Shown: piece by piece, positions 26,151-33,416 of the stretch | How the letters are laid out: every line of letters begins with the position of its first letter | How positions within the stretch are numbered: the first letter of the stretch is position 1 | Assembly (NCBI GenBank): GCA_951812575.1 | Contig: OX638322.1 | Span: 1,673,925 to 1,737,924, forward strand | Length of the DNA stretch: 64,000 bases | Source of the DNA: Candidatus Binatia bacterium | GTDB taxonomy: Bacteria; Desulfobacterota; Binatia; Bin18 | Reading direction: 5' to 3' | Notes under the pieces: model-generated | Databases searched by the model: none | Told to the model about the DNA's origin: nothing | The model's input: only the letters and a program-made list of their open reading frames with translations | Translations under genes and position numbers: made by a program

Positions 26151-26573
26151 TTAGAAGCGCCGCTCGCTTTGCTCGCCCGGCCGGACCGGCCGCACCCGGC
26201 TCAGCACGAAATTGCGGGCGCTCGCATAGTATAAGCCGGTGAGCCGGAGCAGACGTTTTTCGGGCTCTTCCTTGCGCAACAGGTCCACATAATGCGCCGG
26301 ACCCTTGATATACAGATTCGGCTCACGATGACGAATTTCAGACAGAAAATTAATCACCGAGAAATCGGGATAGCGGCTCTCCACATCCTGGACCCGAAAC
26401 CGCAGCGTCTCTCCTTTTCCCACGGCAAGCGTCACGACCTGACTGCCCGGCGCCAGGCTGACCGTCCCATACAGCTCTATAGGCAGACCGCCATGCTGCG
26501 CATAGACCGAACCGCCCCCGTGCACCAGAAGAAACCCGACCAGCAAAAGGAGAAGACGGAGAGAAAAGCGCAT
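26151..26573 (-). CDS. Small secreted protein of unknown function
   Basis: 140 residues. A signal peptide (LRLLLLLVGFLLVHGGGSVYA) is followed by a beta-rich stretch (IELYGTVSLAPGSQVVTLAV, then GKGETLRFRVQDVESRYPDF) that could be a small domain, and a basic C-terminus with several Arg. No family recognised. Confidence 0.7.
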   Translation of the reverse strand: MRFSLRLLLLLVGFLLVHGGGSVYAQHGGLPIELYGTVSLAPGSQVVTLAVGKGETLRFRVQDVESRYPDFSVINFLSEIRHREPNLYIKGPAHYVDLLRKEEPEKRLLRLTGLYYASARNFVLSRVRPVRPGEQSERRF

Positions 26574-26587
26574 AGAATGCCTTAAAA

Positions 26588-26626
26588 TCCCCTCTCCCCT
26601 GGAGGGAGAGGGCTAGGGTGAGGGGG
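26588..26626. repeat. CT-rich palindromic repeat, copy 2 (inverted)
   Basis: TCCCCTCTCCCCTGGAGGGAGAGGGC and following bases, the reverse complement of 22917-22954. Located between the small secreted protein and the first CoA-transferase gene. Confidence 0.75.
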
Positions 26627-26636
26627 AAATCACATC

Positions 26637-27857
26637 TCAGCTTAAGACCCCGTTATCCTTGAGGGTGGCGACTTCGTCTGCCGAATAGCCCAATACGCGC
26701 TGTAACACATCCTCGGTATCCTGGCCAAAACAGGGCGCGGACCGACGGACCTGACACGGAGTATCCGAGAAGTGCCACGGGATGCCGGCATGTTGCCGCA
26801 CACCGACCTCCGGGTGCTCAAGCGCGGCAAAGAAGGGGCGGGAGTGCAGGTGCTCGTCTTCGGCCAGTTCCTTATTGGTCACGGCCGGAAAGGCGGCCAA
26901 ACCCGCGGCCTGGAGCGTGCGGGTGACCGCTTCTGCGGACCGCGTGGCAGTCCAGGCCGTGACCGCGGCTTCGAGGGCATCTTCGTTGTCCTTCCGATCT
27001 GCCAGCGTCGCAAACCGAGCATCACTGGCCAGGTCCGGCTTCTCCATGACCGCACACAGCCGCTGCCACTCGTCGTCGTCCGCCGCCACAATACTGACCC
27101 AGCGGTCTTCCCCCTGACAGCGGAACAGGCCGTGCGGAGCCATATACGGGTCGCGGTTGCCCATCCGCTGGGGTGCGGCGCCGTTCATTTCCTGAGCCAT
27201 GATCCCTTCGCCCACGAGCGCCACCGAAGTCTCCCACTGCGACAAGTCGATATACTGCCCCTCCCCGGTGCGGGCACGGTGCATCAGCGCGGCCAGCACG
27301 GCAAAAGCGCCGTGCAACCCACCGTTCGGGTCGCCATAAGAAAACCCGACGCTCATCGGCGGGGAGTCGGGAAAGCCCGTCAGGGAGGCCAGCCCGCTCA
27401 TCGGCACCTGGGCCGGACCGTAGGACACATACGGGCTTTCCGGTCCGGTCGCACCATAGCCGGAGAGCGCAATCGTGATGATATCGGGCTTTATCGTTTT
27501 GAGGGTTTCGTATCCCAGGCCCATCCGGTCCATCACACCCGCGGCAAAATTCTCAGCAACGATATCGCTGGCCGCCACCAGCTTTTTTGCGATGTCCAGT
27601 CCTTCCGGCTTCTTCAGATCGAGGCAGATGGAGTGTTTGCCCTGGTTGTACTGATTGAAATACCCACAGCGGTTCGGCCCGGCCTCCCCATCGGCAACCG
27701 GTGGAATACGGCGTGTGACACACAGGCGGCTCTCCGACTCGATCCGAATGACCTCGGCTCCCAGATGAGCCAGTTGTAACGTACAGAACGGCCCAGCCCA
27801 CACCCAGGTAAAATCGGCAACACGAACACCCGATAACGGTAATTGCTCAGACATCAT
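26637..27857 (-). CDS. CaiB/BaiF-family CoA-transferase (class III)
   Basis: 406 residues. SGVRVADFTWVWAGPFCTL and HLGAEVIRIESE at the N-terminus are family hallmarks; GDPNGGLHGAFAVLAALMHR contains the catalytic Asp that forms the acyl-enzyme, and GRTGEGQYIDLSQWE-like sequence (ARTGEGQYIDLSQWE) follows. The family moves CoA between carboxylic acids (for example formyl, carnitinyl, bile-acid or arylsuccinyl CoA). Divergence from the neighbouring copy suggests different substrates or a heterodimer. It lies 21 nt after the second CoA-transferase gene, probably in one operon. Confidence 0.92.
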   Translation of the reverse strand: MMSEQLPLSGVRVADFTWVWAGPFCTLQLAHLGAEVIRIESESRLCVTRRIPPVADGEAGPNRCGYFNQYNQGKHSICLDLKKPEGLDIAKKLVAASDIVAENFAAGVMDRMGLGYETLKTIKPDIITIALSGYGATGPESPYVSYGPAQVPMSGLASLTGFPDSPPMSVGFSYGDPNGGLHGAFAVLAALMHRARTGEGQYIDLSQWETSVALVGEGIMAQEMNGAAPQRMGNRDPYMAPHGLFRCQGEDRWVSIVAADDDEWQRLCAVMEKPDLASDARFATLADRKDNEDALEAAVTAWTATRSAEAVTRTLQAAGLAAFPAVTNKELAEDEHLHSRPFFAALEHPEVGVRQHAGIPWHFSDTPCQVRRSAPCFGQDTEDVLQRVLGYSADEVATLKDNGVLS

Positions 27858-27878
27858 TCTTCACCTTCATCCCTGCTC

Positions 27879-29102
27879 TCAAATCACCTTCGTTGCTTGC
27901 AACGACTGCAACTCTTCCGGTCCAAGCCCCAACTGTCCGCCGTAGACCTCCTCATTGTGCTGGCCCAGGCACGGCGCCGGACTGCGCAGGGTCCACGGCG
28001 AGGCGGCAAATTTGAACGGCGCCCCCGGATAGCGAAGAGAGCCGGCTTCGGGATGCCCAATCTCGGCAAAAAAGCCGCGCGCGTTGAGATGGTCGGATTT
28101 GAGCAGGTCGCCCATGGTCGAAACCGGCGCAAAAGGCACACGCCGTTTCTGCGCCCCGTGGTAGACCTCCTGGACCGACTTGTCCTGCAACCAGTCTTCC
28201 AGCAACGCTTTCAGGGCGTCCCAGTTGACCGAGCGGGACAAAAAATCCTGGAAGAGCTCGGTGTTCGCCCAGTCCGGATTGCCCATCAACTCAACCGCGT
28301 TCTGCCACTGGTGCTCTTCAACCGCGAGCACATAAATATAGCCGTCACGACAGGGCAGGACGTCCTGGGGAATCAACCGAAAGCCCAGTCTTGACGGTGT
28401 CGTCTGATCGTACGGCCAGGCAATATAGTTATTCTCCATAATGGCGACCAGACACTCTTGAACCGAGATGTCGATGTGCTGGCCTCTGCCCGTCCCGAGT
28501 CGGGCGTACAGGGCTCCCAAAGAGGCAATGCCCGCATTGACCCCGGCCTGGAATCCCGCCTGCTGACCGGCGGCCTTGAGGGGCGGCAGGTCCGGGCGTC
28601 CACCCGCTCCGCCGAGAAAAGCAATGCCTCCCGCAGTCCACATGGTTAAGTCGTGCGCGGTATAATCCCGGTGTGGGCCGGTTTGCCCAAAGGGGGAAAT
28701 CGAGGTCATCACTAGGTTAGGATTCTGCTGAGCCAGGGCCTCATACTCCAAACCAAGGGAGGCGATCTGGGTGGGATGATGATTATGGACTACGACATCC
28801 GCGTCCTTGACCAGTCGCTGGAACAACTCTCGGCCTTTTGCCGTCTCCAGGTTCAGCGTCACCCCACGCTTATTCGCATTCAGATACAAAAACAGCCCGC
28901 TTTTCTCGGGATGGGGGATGTTCCCTGGATACGGCCCGCGCTGCCGGGCACGATCGCCGCCCGGTTCTTCGACTTTGATTACCTCCGCACCCAGGTCGGC
29001 CATCAGCTTACCCGCATACGCAGCCGCAACCATATGACCACATTCAACCACGCGAATACCGTGCAGAGGCCCCGGAGTCTGGGGATCGGGCAGTTCACTC
29101 AT
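27879..29102 (-). CDS. CaiB/BaiF-family CoA-transferase (class III), second copy
   Basis: 407 residues, with LHGIRVVECGHMVAAAYAGK and DLGAEVIKVEEPGGDRAR at the start and GTGRGQHIDISVQECLV after the interlocked-domain hinge. The catalytic region reads AGFQAGVNAGIASLGALYAR: the usual Asp is not obvious in this segment, where an Asp is seen in the neighbouring copy, so activity may differ. Genes like this in pairs can form heteromeric CoA-transferases. Followed on the same strand by the first copy and preceded by the rhodanese gene. Confidence 0.9.
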   Translation of the reverse strand: MSELPDPQTPGPLHGIRVVECGHMVAAAYAGKLMADLGAEVIKVEEPGGDRARQRGPYPGNIPHPEKSGLFLYLNANKRGVTLNLETAKGRELFQRLVKDADVVVHNHHPTQIASLGLEYEALAQQNPNLVMTSISPFGQTGPHRDYTAHDLTMWTAGGIAFLGGAGGRPDLPPLKAAGQQAGFQAGVNAGIASLGALYARLGTGRGQHIDISVQECLVAIMENNYIAWPYDQTTPSRLGFRLIPQDVLPCRDGYIYVLAVEEHQWQNAVELMGNPDWANTELFQDFLSRSVNWDALKALLEDWLQDKSVQEVYHGAQKRRVPFAPVSTMGDLLKSDHLNARGFFAEIGHPEAGSLRYPGAPFKFAASPWTLRSPAPCLGQHNEEVYGGQLGLGPEELQSLQATKVI

Positions 29103-29125
29103 AGCGCTCCTATCTCAATACGGAT

Positions 29126-29446
29126 TTAGTATCGGGCCATACGAGGGTCGATCTCGTTGGCCCAGGCATCTATTCCGCCCGCCAGATTGACGACTCGCGC
29201 AAAGTCGTGTTGGCGCAGGAAGTGGACTACGCGCAGACTCCGCACCCCGTGGTGGCAGTAGACCACAGTCTCGGCCTCAGGGTCGAGTTCGGGCAAACGG
29301 CTGGGGATATCGCCCATCGGAATATGGACCGAGTGCGGGAGCTGCACCAGCGCCACTTCTTCAGCTTCACGGACATCGAGCAGCACAAAGCCTTCACCCG
29401 CGTTTCGTTTCGCCTGGAGTTCGTGAACGGTGATTTCGAGAGACAT
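29126..29446 (-). CDS. Single-domain rhodanese-like sulfurtransferase
   Basis: 106 residues covering one rhodanese domain: EGFVLLDVREAEEVALVQLP, then HIPMGDIPSRLPELD, then the active loop VVYCHHGVRSLRV with the catalytic Cys in CxxGxRS. Resembles GlpE/PspE-type proteins that pass sulphur from thiosulphate to cyanide or thiols. Lies 23 nt before the second CoA-transferase on the same strand. Confidence 0.9.
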   Translation of the reverse strand: MSLEITVHELQAKRNAGEGFVLLDVREAEEVALVQLPHSVHIPMGDIPSRLPELDPEAETVVYCHHGVRSLRVVHFLRQHDFARVVNLAGGIDAWANEIDPRMARY

Positions 29447-29564
29447 CAGACACTATCTTTCAGTCGTGCTGTTTTGACGACAGAACCGCCGGTCTGATAC
29501 TAGACAACGGACCCCTGCTGGGCAAGGGTCCAGCGGGCACATCTTACAGGAGAAGGAGGCGAAT

Positions 29565-29942
29565 ATGGCAGATTCCGAACGCTATCAAAAGGGGGCGGCA
29601 AAGATGAAGGAACTCTTCGGCGTGGAGCCCCGACCGGGCAGCATGCACGAGGATTTTCTGGATATCACGGTAAAAAATCTGTTCGGCGATATTTGGGGCC
29701 GGGACGGCCTGGCCATTCAAGAGCGCTCAATGATTACCATGGCCGCCCTGACCGTGCTGGGCCGTGACCCGGAACTCAAGGTCCACATCCGCGGTGCGCT
29801 CAACATCGGCATCAGCCGAGACAAGATCAACGAGATCATGATCCACCTCGCCCACTACGGCGGCTGGCCGGTCGGCGTCAACGGCCTGCGCATCGCCAAG
29901 CAGGTGTTCGACAGCATCGACGAGAAGAAGGCCAAGAGCTAG
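29565..29942 (+). CDS. Carboxymuconolactone decarboxylase (CMD) family protein
   Basis: 125 residues of the all-helical CMD fold: NLFGDIWGRDGLAIQERSMI, then ALTVLGRDPELKVHIRGALN and EIMIHLAHYGGWPVGVNGL. It lacks the CxxC pair of the AhpD peroxidase branch, so it is nearer the gamma-carboxymuconolactone decarboxylase side. The ATG is preceded by a strong AGGAGAAGGAGG. Divergent from the rhodanese-CoA-transferase block. Followed by a strong terminator-like hairpin. Confidence 0.88.
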   Translation: MADSERYQKGAAKMKELFGVEPRPGSMHEDFLDITVKNLFGDIWGRDGLAIQERSMITMAALTVLGRDPELKVHIRGALNIGISRDKINEIMIHLAHYGGWPVGVNGLRIAKQVFDSIDEKKAKS

Positions 29943-29946
29943 TAGC

Positions 29947-29985
29947 GGGCGTCGGTAAGGGGCTCCGAGTCCCTTGCCGACGCCC
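29947..29985 (+). terminator. Long GC-rich hairpin after the CMD gene
   Basis: GGGCGTCGG-AAGGG pairs with CCCTT-CCGACGCCC around a 9-nt loop. There is no good T-run, so it may work as a factor-independent stop or as a transcript end protector. Confidence 0.7.
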
Positions 29986-30008
29986 CCCTAAAATATCCAT
30001 CCACTTGG

Positions 30009-30040
30009 CTATAGACTTATCTATATAGATAAGTCTATAG
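30009..30040. promoter_or_regulatory. Perfect 32-nt palindrome, probable operator of the Phd/RelE pair
   Basis: CTATAGACTTATCTAT followed by its exact reverse complement ATAGATAAGTCTATAG, ending 8 nt before the antitoxin ATG. It is AT-rich in GC-rich surroundings. Phd/YefM antitoxins bind such palindromes to control their own promoter. Confidence 0.8.
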
Positions 30041-30048
30041 ATACCCTC

Positions 30049-30345
30049 ATGGAAACAATCGTTCCGATCTCGGACCTCCAGAGTCAAGCCAAGAAAATCA
30101 TTGAGCGCGTGAAGAATACGCGGGATCCGGTCGTGATTACGCAAAGAGGCCGGCCGGCGGCCTTGCTCGTCAACTACGAAGATTACGCCGGGATGGTTGC
30201 GACGTTGGAGGAGATGAGTCAGCCTGACTGGCGGGAACGGCTGGCGGAAGCCGAACGCGACTCTCAAGCCGGTAAGAGTATAGACCTCGCTGAATTCAAA
30301 ACACGACGGACCAGAAAAGAGCGGGGACGTGGACCGAAAGGTTAA
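30049..30345 (+). CDS. Phd/YefM-family antitoxin
   Basis: 98 residues. METIVPISDLQSQAKKIIER and DPVVITQRGRPAALLVNYED are the Phd/YefM fold that binds DNA as a dimer. The charged C-terminal half (RERLAEAERDSQAGKSIDLA) would wrap the toxin. It overlaps the toxin gene by 17 nt. The palindrome directly upstream supports self-regulation. Confidence 0.9.
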   Translation: METIVPISDLQSQAKKIIERVKNTRDPVVITQRGRPAALLVNYEDYAGMVATLEEMSQPDWRERLAEAERDSQAGKSIDLAEFKTRRTRKERGRGPKG

Positions 30346-30610
30346 ACTTCTTCCCCGTGCAGTCAAAGAACTCGAAGCCCTGCCTTCTCCGGTCCAAGAC
30401 CAGATCATCAACAAGCTGGAACTCCTTGGTGAATTTCCCTTCATGGGTCCGGCCATGTTCGATGCCTTTGAAGGGTACCGAGCCCTCTTGGTAGCAAAGA
30501 ATAGATACCGGGTTATCTATCGGATCGTTTCAGACGACACGGTAGAGATCGCGTATATCAGGCGTTGCTCCAGGCAAACATATCTTCGCGCCATACGAAC
30601 GGAAGAGTAG
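30329..30610 (+). CDS. RelE/ParE-family toxin
   Basis: 93 residues, GTG start inside the antitoxin gene. KVKLLPRAVKELEALPSPVQ, then GYRALLVAKNRYRVIYRIVS and EIAYIRRCSRQTYL give the RelE/ParE fold, with the basic residues near the C-terminus that RelE uses to cut mRNA on the ribosome. It could also be a ParE-type gyrase inhibitor. Intact. Confidence 0.9.
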   Translation: MDRKVKLLPRAVKELEALPSPVQDQIINKLELLGEFPFMGPAMFDAFEGYRALLVAKNRYRVIYRIVSDDTVEIAYIRRCSRQTYLRAIRTEE

Positions 30611-30649
30611 TCGCCACGTCGCTGAAGCAATCTTTCGGGAGGTGTCTGA

Positions 30650-31390
30650 ATGCCACATGCGACGACGCTCGGCGTCGATTTGGCGGCGCAGCCGGAGAAC
30701 ACAGCGTATTGCCTCATCGAATGGGTCAAGTCGAAAGCTCGGATCATTGAGCTTCGTTGTGGAGCGGACGACGCGGTGCTACTGGAGATGTTTGGCCGCT
30801 CGGACAAGATCGGCATCGACGCCCCGTTCGGCTGGCCAACTGCATTCGCCGATGCCGTTTACGCGCACCAACGTCGGAACGTATGGCCGGTGGTCCGTAC
30901 CGCCTCGCTCCGATACCGGATGACGGATCACCTCGTGCGAGAGCGCATCAAGCGCTGGCCGTTGAGCGTGTCATCGGACCTGATCGGTGTCACGGCCATG
31001 CGCGCCGCCCGCTTGCTCTCTGAGAACGGACGAATTGATCGCAGTGGCCGCGGTCGCTTTGTTGAGGTGTATCCCGCCGCCGCTCTGCATATCTGGGGCT
31101 TCCCTTCCACCGGCTACAAGAAGAAGTCGGGTGAGGAAAAACGGTGCGTGGTCACACGCCGGTTGATGAGCGCCACAAAACCGTGGCTGGATTGGCCGGT
31201 TGACGTGAAACAGGCATGCGAGAAAAGCGACGATGCGCTTGACGCGGTCGTAGCCGCTCTTGTCGCTCGGGCTGCGGCCACGGACCAGATCGAACCCATT
31301 CCGCGGAAACATATGGCGGCCGCCAAACGGGAGGGGTGGATTGCCCTCCCCCGCCACGGCTCTTTGGCCCGCCTCGCACAGGCCTGCTAA
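30650..31390 (+). CDS. DUF429 protein (RNase H-like fold)
   Basis: 246 residues. TLGVDLAAQPENTAYCLIEW is the nucleotidyl-motif strand with the first Asp, KIGIDAPFGWP the second, FVEVYPAAALHIWG the family signature and KSDDALDAVVAALVAR the last Asp helix. The family is believed to be a predicted nuclease, with no agreed function. It follows the toxin by 39 nt on the same strand, so it may travel with the toxin-antitoxin pair. Confidence 0.85.
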   Translation: MPHATTLGVDLAAQPENTAYCLIEWVKSKARIIELRCGADDAVLLEMFGRSDKIGIDAPFGWPTAFADAVYAHQRRNVWPVVRTASLRYRMTDHLVRERIKRWPLSVSSDLIGVTAMRAARLLSENGRIDRSGRGRFVEVYPAAALHIWGFPSTGYKKKSGEEKRCVVTRRLMSATKPWLDWPVDVKQACEKSDDALDAVVAALVARAAATDQIEPIPRKHMAAAKREGWIALPRHGSLARLAQAC

Positions 31391-31444
31391 CTCATCGAGC
31401 AAGCTTTTGTCGTAAGCGCGCCTTCACCAGACGCGGAAGAGACC

Positions 31445-32452
31445 TTACACCGCCAACAAACGCCGATACCCCTCCAGCATGCCTGCACCCGCTCCCGACG
31501 CGTAGGACACGTTGACAAAGATCACCTCGTCCACCACGCCCTCATACTCGGCCAGGCGGTGGCGGCATTCCTCGGGCGTTCCGGCGATGGTGACGGTATC
31601 GACCACTTCGTCGGTCATGGCCTCCGCCGCTTTCTGGATATTTCCCTCGGGCACGTGCCTCAGCGCCGCGTCTGCCGCGGGCGAGAAACCCTGTTCCCGC
31701 AGCATGTACTCGTAATACGGATGTGGCAGCGGGGCGAAGAGACGACAAATCGCTTCACGCGCGGCCTGGCGGGCGACCTCACGCTCTTCATGCACTGAGA
31801 CAAACGAGCCCATCAGAAAGCCGAGGGCGTGCGGGTCGCGGTCCGCCTCTTCCGCAGATTTTCGGGCTGCGGGCTGAATCACATCACGTGCGTACGGCGC
31901 GGATAATATCGCGCCCATAGCGATACCATCCGCGACCCGGCCGGCGACGCGGACCATGCGTGGAAAAATAGCGGAAATGTATATGGGAATACTCTCACGA
32001 ACAGGAGTCACCGCCGGCACCCAGTCCATCTGATGAATTTCACCCTGGTAGGAGACGCGCGAGCCGGCTGGAGTCCGGACGATTTGTTTGAGATTTTCAA
32101 TATACTCGGTCATTTTCTGATAGGGCTTTTCATGCGGGACGCCCTGCCATTCGGCGTTAATATGGCGGTTACCGCTACCGACCCCAAGCAGCAACCGCCC
32201 GCCGGAAAGTTCGTCCACATCAACCGCGCTCATACCCGCAATAAAAGGGCTGCGGCCGTAGGCGTTCAGCACGTAAGAACCAATCCGGACCCGTTCGGTT
32301 GCCAGGGCGAGCGCGGTCAACGGCACGAAGGCACTGCGCCAGGCTTCGGTGACATACAGAGAATCAAAACCGGCCGCTTCGGCTTCTTTGGCCACAACCA
32401 TCATGTCACGCTGCGACATGCCACCTCCGGGAAAAATCAGTCCGCGTTGCAT
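31445..32452 (-). CDS. LLM-class flavin-dependent oxidoreductase (second)
   Basis: 335 residues of the luciferase-like monooxygenase fold, of the F420/FMN branch: RGLIFPGGGMSQRDMMVVAK, EAAGFDSLYVTEAWRSAF, VDVDELSGGRLLLGVGSGN, and VAGRVADGIAMGAILSAPY. ATG 32452 follows AAGGAGGGG. An earlier in-frame start (32503) would overlap spacer only. It lies 54 nt after the MaoC-type gene on the same strand, pointing to a joint catabolic route. Confidence 0.9.
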   Translation of the reverse strand: MQRGLIFPGGGMSQRDMMVVAKEAEAAGFDSLYVTEAWRSAFVPLTALALATERVRIGSYVLNAYGRSPFIAGMSAVDVDELSGGRLLLGVGSGNRHINAEWQGVPHEKPYQKMTEYIENLKQIVRTPAGSRVSYQGEIHQMDWVPAVTPVRESIPIYISAIFPRMVRVAGRVADGIAMGAILSAPYARDVIQPAARKSAEEADRDPHALGFLMGSFVSVHEEREVARQAAREAICRLFAPLPHPYYEYMLREQGFSPAADAALRHVPEGNIQKAAEAMTDEVVDTVTIAGTPEECRHRLAEYEGVVDEVIFVNVSYASGAGAGMLEGYRRLLAV

Positions 32453-32506
32453 ACGCCCCTCCTTCTCCGTGCCCTTATTGGCTGAACTCTTATTGACCCA
32501 CAACTC

Positions 32507-33376
32507 TTATTGACCCAGAACAAGGGCCCCGTCCCGAACCGCGGGTTTGCCCTCCTCAGTCCGTATCTCAAACCGCACCACGTCGCCCTCCGCGCGCGCC
32601 TCCCGCGACACGACCCGAACGGTCAGGCGTGAGGGCATGAATACCATGGCCCCAAAGCGCCCGGTTATCCGTTTGACTCGTTCCGGGTGGCCGTCGGTTT
32701 CCTGGGCAATGACACAGGAGATGCCATGCGCCAGCGTTGCGGTTCCATGCAGGATCAGCCCCGGCAACCCGTACTGCTCGGCCACCGCCGGGTCGGTATG
32801 GATCGGGTTCCAGATGCGCGCGCACTCGGTATAGACATGGGCCGCCCCCGCCGAAATCGACACCGGAATTTCCGCCTTCGTCGGACTGGATTTATTGAGG
32901 GCTTCCAATGGAGCTGGCAGGTCGGAGACTGGGATATCATCTCCCTCGACGGCAACCCCACGAAAAAGCGTTCCGTACCAAGTCGAACAGACCGGCTGGC
33001 CAGTGGAGTCCCGGGTATCAAAACGGACAGTCTGGTAGGCCCCCGGTTTACGCTGTTCAACGCCGGCCACCGTTGCCTGCGTTGTCAGCTTTTCGCCCGC
33101 CCGGATAAGACGGTGAATGACCAGATCGTGCGTGGCATGAACGCCCCGCAGAGCCTCTTCCCGTTTCAGGGCACTGTCTCGCATGGCGAGCATGACCGGC
33201 CACTCAATACAGACCGGAAAGAGCGGGTGAGCAACGATCCCGTCCGGCCGACAGGTGTCCATATAACAGGGTAAATAGTCGTCGAGTCCGGCCGCGTACG
33301 ACATGACCCACCGGGGGTCGATTTCGCTGACAACAGGTTGTCCGACAAGGCCGACCGTTTCTGAATGCAGTGCCAT
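32507..33376 (-). CDS. MaoC-like double-hotdog dehydratase/hydratase
   Basis: 289 residues with two hotdog domains. The first (residues about 10-150) is the FAS1-type N-terminal dehydratase half (VSEIDPRWVMSYAAGLDDYL). The second (about 165-285) has the hydratase-2 motif in RIWNPIHTDPAVAEQYGLPG, with the catalytic Asp and His, followed by LILHGTATLAHG. It adds or removes water on an enoyl-CoA. ATG 33376 has AAGGAGG upstream. Confidence 0.9.
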   Translation of the reverse strand: MALHSETVGLVGQPVVSEIDPRWVMSYAAGLDDYLPCYMDTCRPDGIVAHPLFPVCIEWPVMLAMRDSALKREEALRGVHATHDLVIHRLIRAGEKLTTQATVAGVEQRKPGAYQTVRFDTRDSTGQPVCSTWYGTLFRGVAVEGDDIPVSDLPAPLEALNKSSPTKAEIPVSISAGAAHVYTECARIWNPIHTDPAVAEQYGLPGLILHGTATLAHGISCVIAQETDGHPERVKRITGRFGAMVFMPSRLTVRVVSREARAEGDVVRFEIRTEEGKPAVRDGALVLGQ

Positions 33377-33416
33377 GACCGTCCTCCTTAACGTTCTCTT
33401 CCAGAGAGTGAATGCC

